Assembly: GCA_034687125.1 (NCBI GenBank)
Contig: JAQGBZ010000414.1
Coordinates: 1-51,637, forward strand
Length of the DNA: 51,637 nucleotides
Origin: Neelides folsomi
Lineage: Eukaryota > Arthropoda > Collembola > Neelipleona > Neelidae
Reading direction: 5' to 3'
Positions 47,180 to 51,637 of the stretch are shown piece after piece. The notes under the pieces were generated by a model that worked only from the letters and a program-made list of their open reading frames with translations, made no database searches and had not been told where the DNA came from. A program made the translations under genes and the position numbers. Numbering within the stretch: the first letter of the stretch is position 1; each line of letters opens with the position of its first letter.

Positions 47180-50100
47180 CGTCAACCTCGAGCCGACCTG
47201 GGAAGAGAGATGGAATTAGAAATTGGTTCTTTAGGTAAAAGTGCCCGTACTTGGACTTGGTCCTGAGAGCCGGCGGCTCTCCATTTCACGCAGAAACGGA
47301 GGGCCGTGTGCGAGAAAAAGGAAAATAATTCTCATTCTTGAAAGTGAACTTAACCAAGTGACAGAGGCTCAGCTCCTCATCGCCTTATCGTGAACAGCGA
47401 AAGTTTCAGATTTGCACAATACATAGACATCCTCTCTCCTCATTGAGGAATAGGCTCTATTATTTATCGCTCCCCCCTTTGTTTCTCGTCTACCTCGTCG
47501 TCCTTACTTATCATTCAGCCCTTACACCACACTCCACTGCGCTAATTTCGATCAGAATTACATTGGGTTACCAACTCGAAAGACTCGTCGAATGAGCGTC
47601 ATTAGCATGGTGCTAACGTAATTCTCCCCCTTTCCTCTCATTTTTATACGCTCGCTCCTGATGGACTCGCTTTTAAATCCCAACTATTTTCATCTCTTTT
47701 TTTACATCAAATCCTTTTAATGATCAAGAGAGGAAGACCTTTAAATTTAATTCCTTTCGCTTGTAATTATCCAAATCTCACACCTACATCAAAAGAGATA
47801 AACTACTTACTTACGTATTATCGGCTCGGAATTAAAATATTTTTGATAATAAATACGCGATTCCACTACTATGAGTATCTTGACATGATGAAAGGGGAAT
47901 TGAGCTTTTGTGCATTGGAAATGTGTGTGACCACCACCGTGTCTGAAACCACTCACACTTTGCTAATTAATTTAGGATTCTAGAGATTTTGATAAGGAGT
48001 GTGCCTATTTGGGTCGAGTTAAGTGAAAGATAGGAGCTCTCTTTTAAAAGCTCATAATGTTCTCTTATGAGATGAGGTTGAGCCCACAAGCCGATGATTC
48101 CTTCGGTCTTAACGAGAGGGTTGCCAATGGTGGCTGGCTGGCATTTTGCGCGTCGTTTCTTCTGACAGGAGAAAGTTACGTTCCGATAAATGGAGTATCT
48201 CAAACACACGCTCAATGTATAATATCATTTTTCATTGAATCCTTCGATCTTTCAACTCAAATTCCTCGTCCTCTCAAAGTGTAAAAATATAAATAAACAG
48301 TCAGGTCAGAGAGTCGAGGAGGTAAAAGCAGGCCAATCAGAAATGTAATAAATTATTTCTCTTAAGAAATAACTACAGAGGAGAGTTGCTGAATAAAGAA
48401 TCCCATTCACTTAAGAGAGCGTTACAATTTTGCACCTTAATGGAGAGACCTATATACATCTCCTATACATACAACTCATAATGTACACAAACATTATCCT
48501 TCGACCAAATCCCATTCTCTATTCCTTCTCATAAAAGTAATAAAGTGTCTCACTTTCAGAATTCAAAACATTTAAGTTTCATTCTTTATTTAAGAATTTC
48601 TTACAATTCCCGTCACTTCCTTCCCTTTTCAATTATTATTAATTTAACAAACTTGGCGTGGTTCCTTCACTTGAAATTCCTTTTGTAGGGTCAGTTGAGG
48701 AGCTCTTACTTGTTACACAAACACTTGAAAGATGACTTTGGCAAAATATTCACTTTTGATTATGCTTTATGACTCTACCAATTGATTCCCTCTCTAATTT
48801 AAATAATTGTCGGTCTACATCTCAATTAAAATTAATTTCCTCCCTATAGGAGTTGCGAAAGAGCAATCTAATGCATATGTATTACTAATAATATGTATTA
48901 TGTGTAACAAAAATGTGAAGGTGATTTACCTGAGATGATTTCAGGAGGTGGCTCCTTTGAATTTAATTAATCAGAGGGTCACTTCACATGATGACGGAGT
49001 CCTCAAGGCCGGCGGCGTGAGGGTCGACGGGTCATGGCGGGAGAGATGCGTGGATCTGCACGCTCCTCGGGAGTTGTTCGTGGGAAGGAGCTGATGAGGA
49101 TTGTGGGGCTCTGGAAGGAGACGAAGGGAGACTGGGGATTCGCTCACCTATCTACTCCAACCACCACCAAACACGACCCAGAGACGATCACCACCCTTTC
49201 CCTTTCCCTTACAATTACAATCCTCCAAGTATCCCACTTCATCTCAGCTCCCAGCTTTTTTCCTGCCCCAAGAGCGAGAAGCTCCTTAAGTCACTTAAAT
49301 AATCCCCCTATCTATCGCTCTTGTAAATCGGGCCACTTTGTGTTATGATTCTTATTTATCATCTTTTTTCCCTTCCCTTCCCTCCCCGGCTTCCCCAAGT
49401 CTCCCACATCTCCCCAGCAAGGAAATCAAATGGGCACGATCACTGCGGGCTCCTTTTTAAGACTTGGTGAAATTAATTCATTCCCTAACGGCCTCCACTT
49501 CCTCAGGATGGAAATACAAATGTGTGTACAAATAATGAGGATGAAATCAAGAGGTTCAAAAGCCTCATCGTACAAAACACACGGATTATGACGTTTCTCG
49601 CAAATTGTAATTATTGTTCTGAGAGAGAGTCTTTATTGTTTATTCACTTATGTATCTTTTATGTTTCATTTGAGTCTATGCTCAATGTGTGGAGAACGTA
49701 AAAGGTCGGTGTGAATGATAATTAAAATATAATATCAATTTAAACTCTCGTAAAAAGAGAATGCAAATCATGCACGCTGAACTGATTGTGCTATGTACGT
49801 GGGAGTTTCCCTAATTTATTGCTCGTTTGCTTGAGGACGTATTAGGAAACTCAAGTGGTAATGATTCTTTCTTCACATCGAGTCGGAGGTGAAGATGAGA
49901 AGGAAATGATCCACGGCAAAACAAAATGTTTGAAATGAATAAGGGCCGTGTAAAAGAGCAAAAAACTTAAAACAATTGGTTTGATGATCCAATGATATAT
50001 TTATTAATGAATGTAACATACATATAGTTTTTTGTAATCTTTATGGCATTATGTGAATTGATTCATTGCTGCAGGTCATTTGGTGCACACATAAATGACA

Positions 50101-51637
50101 ATCATATTTAAAATCTCATTCGTGATTGTGATTAAATATGAAATCTCATGCAGAGCCCCGGAGAAAAGAAGGAGTAATGCAAACTCACATTCCATTTCAA
50201 GTCTCAATAAGGCAGAGATTAAGTTGACCACAATGGCCTGTCGATTCTCCGTGTTCAAAAGGCATTTTGTTGATGTTTTCCTCAGGTTTGGCTGTTAACT
50301 CTCTAATCTGAGCCGGCCATCGATCGCCTTAAATTTCCAATTTGACACGGTGTGAGTTGGGCCAAATAAACAAGGTGTACTCAGATACTTCGAGTTGAAT
50401 TGAAGTTAACCCACTGCTATTGCCTTTTACATCCACCTTCGCCTTTAGTTAATTACAACCAGCCAAGTTTGTCTAATCGCTACTCGAATAATTGCGCAAA
50501 TCAAGGAAACAGTAGTTTCCTTTTTTATCTTCTAATGATCTTCATTATTTCGGAATTGGATCAATTAATGCATTATGTACGCATAATAACCCATCTCCTC
50601 AGACAATATTGGTACACGGTGGTCGGATGGTGCTAATAAGGAAAGACTCAGGCTCATTTTCCAAATCCTCAATTCAACTAATGGGAGACTCAAATTATTA
50701 TGCATGAAGGAAAAATTTATACCAATCATACTAATTGAAAGAAAATCTCATTATTGATAGCAAAGAATCCTTTTCAATATTTTTATTACCAATTTCAAGG
50801 AGTTATTAGAATCATAAAATTTTAACTATCTTCATTATATTACATATAATTTTCTCTTTTACCAAAAAGGAGCATCTTGTTTTATTTTGATTGAAGATAT
50901 AAATTATTGGTTATTCATTTTTAAAATTTCTTTTTTTCATTCTAATCTTAACAATGTATTAAGAATTTAACTAAAAGTGTACATTTGTCCATATTTTTAT
51001 ATCAATTATGTACACTTTGCTAAATAATCAACCAATGCTAGGTTAATACCAGATAGTGTAGTAATGGTCAAATTCTAAATTTAATGTGTATGACAATTAA
51101 ATACGAACATTTAAGAATAGTACTATTCTCTCGATTGTATATTTCAAATCGAGCAAAAGAATAGATAAAGCATATATAGCAGTGTAAAGTATAACATTAA
51201 GTAATTGTAATTAACTTCGGATCATTAATAATAATACTCATGTGTTTATACATACATATGTTTGTACTTTGGTATATGGTACGTAAATCCAAGTGTATGG
51301 AACAAAGTGTAGAACCCATTATAGAAAAATTTTCGAGAGAATGATTTACGGCTAGCATTCTTTATACATAGTACATACGAGTACATATTATTATGTAGTA
51401 GAAATAAATTCCTAACCAATTAAGTATTGGTAGTAGAAAATAGAAGACAAAAATTGATTGCTTAATATAGAATAAAAAGAAAAATTTAAAATCTTGTTTA
51501 GTGAATTCATGCGATTCAAGCGATGATAGAGAGTTTAGAGAGAAAGAAACTCTTGAGATGGAATAATATTAATATCTGTAAATGCTTTATATCAAACTCA
51601 TGATTTGTAATATGTACGAGTAGAATAATATTAATAT
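47180..51637. other. Upstream region of the CPAP1 gene; possible 5' UTR exons
   Basis: A 5' UTR acceptor (TTCCCAG at about 47198-47204, minus strand) lies just before the start ATG. Donor-like sites on the minus strand at about 48930 (CTCAG/gtaaat) and 49148 (GATAG/gtgagc) lie next to a GC-richer patch (48.95-49.45 kb), which could be the first non-coding exon and promoter. Beyond 49.5 kb the sequence is AT-rich with nothing recognised. Confidence 0.35.

Overview
This window looks like nuclear DNA of an arthropod. It is AT-rich, every gene is split by short GT-AG introns, and it holds two chitin-binding (peritrophin-A/ChtBD2) cuticle-type genes beside conserved metazoan genes. A crustacean such as a copepod would fit, but the sequence alone does not settle the species. 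Nothing prokaryotic, no RNA gene and no CRISPR array was seen. Exon models were built by hand from splice sites, reading phase and family similarity. For the two long plus-strand genes every junction is in phase from the start ATG to the stop.

Layout: (1) 1392-10733, plus strand: a 31-exon gene for a secreted angiotensin-converting enzyme (M2 peptidase) with two complete HExxH catalytic domains in one chain (about 1254 aa). Its introns carry four inverted-repeat elements: a TTAA-flanked foldback element of about 750 bp, an 82-bp hairpin beside it, and two TA-flanked MITEs. (2) 12936-19132, minus strand: a type I phosphatidylinositol-4-phosphate 5-kinase, with several possible C-termini. (3) 20659-27179, plus strand: a DCC/neogenin/frazzled netrin receptor (4 Ig, 6 FN3, one TM helix, P1 and P3 motifs; about 1443 aa), head-to-head with the kinase across about 1.5 kb. 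(4) 27180-34130: gene-poor, with a GC-rich, promoter-like island at about 30.1-31.4 kb. (5) 34131-34719, minus: a small single-ChtBD2 gene whose 5' end was not found. (6) 37930-39549, plus: two Cys-rich exons of an unrecognised gene, with a decayed pogo/Tigger-like transposon in the intron between them. (7) 41442-47179, minus: a five-exon CPAP1-type cuticle protein (about 899 aa) with a signal peptide, one ChtBD2 and a very long low-complexity tail. (8) 47180-51637: upstream non-coding DNA.

Functional links: the ChtBD2 proteins point to cuticle or other chitinous matrix. The kinase makes PI(4,5)P2, a lipid that netrin-receptor signalling is known to use, so the head-to-head pairing may be more than chance, but that is inference. 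The ACE would be a soluble peptidyl-dipeptidase acting on extracellular peptides.
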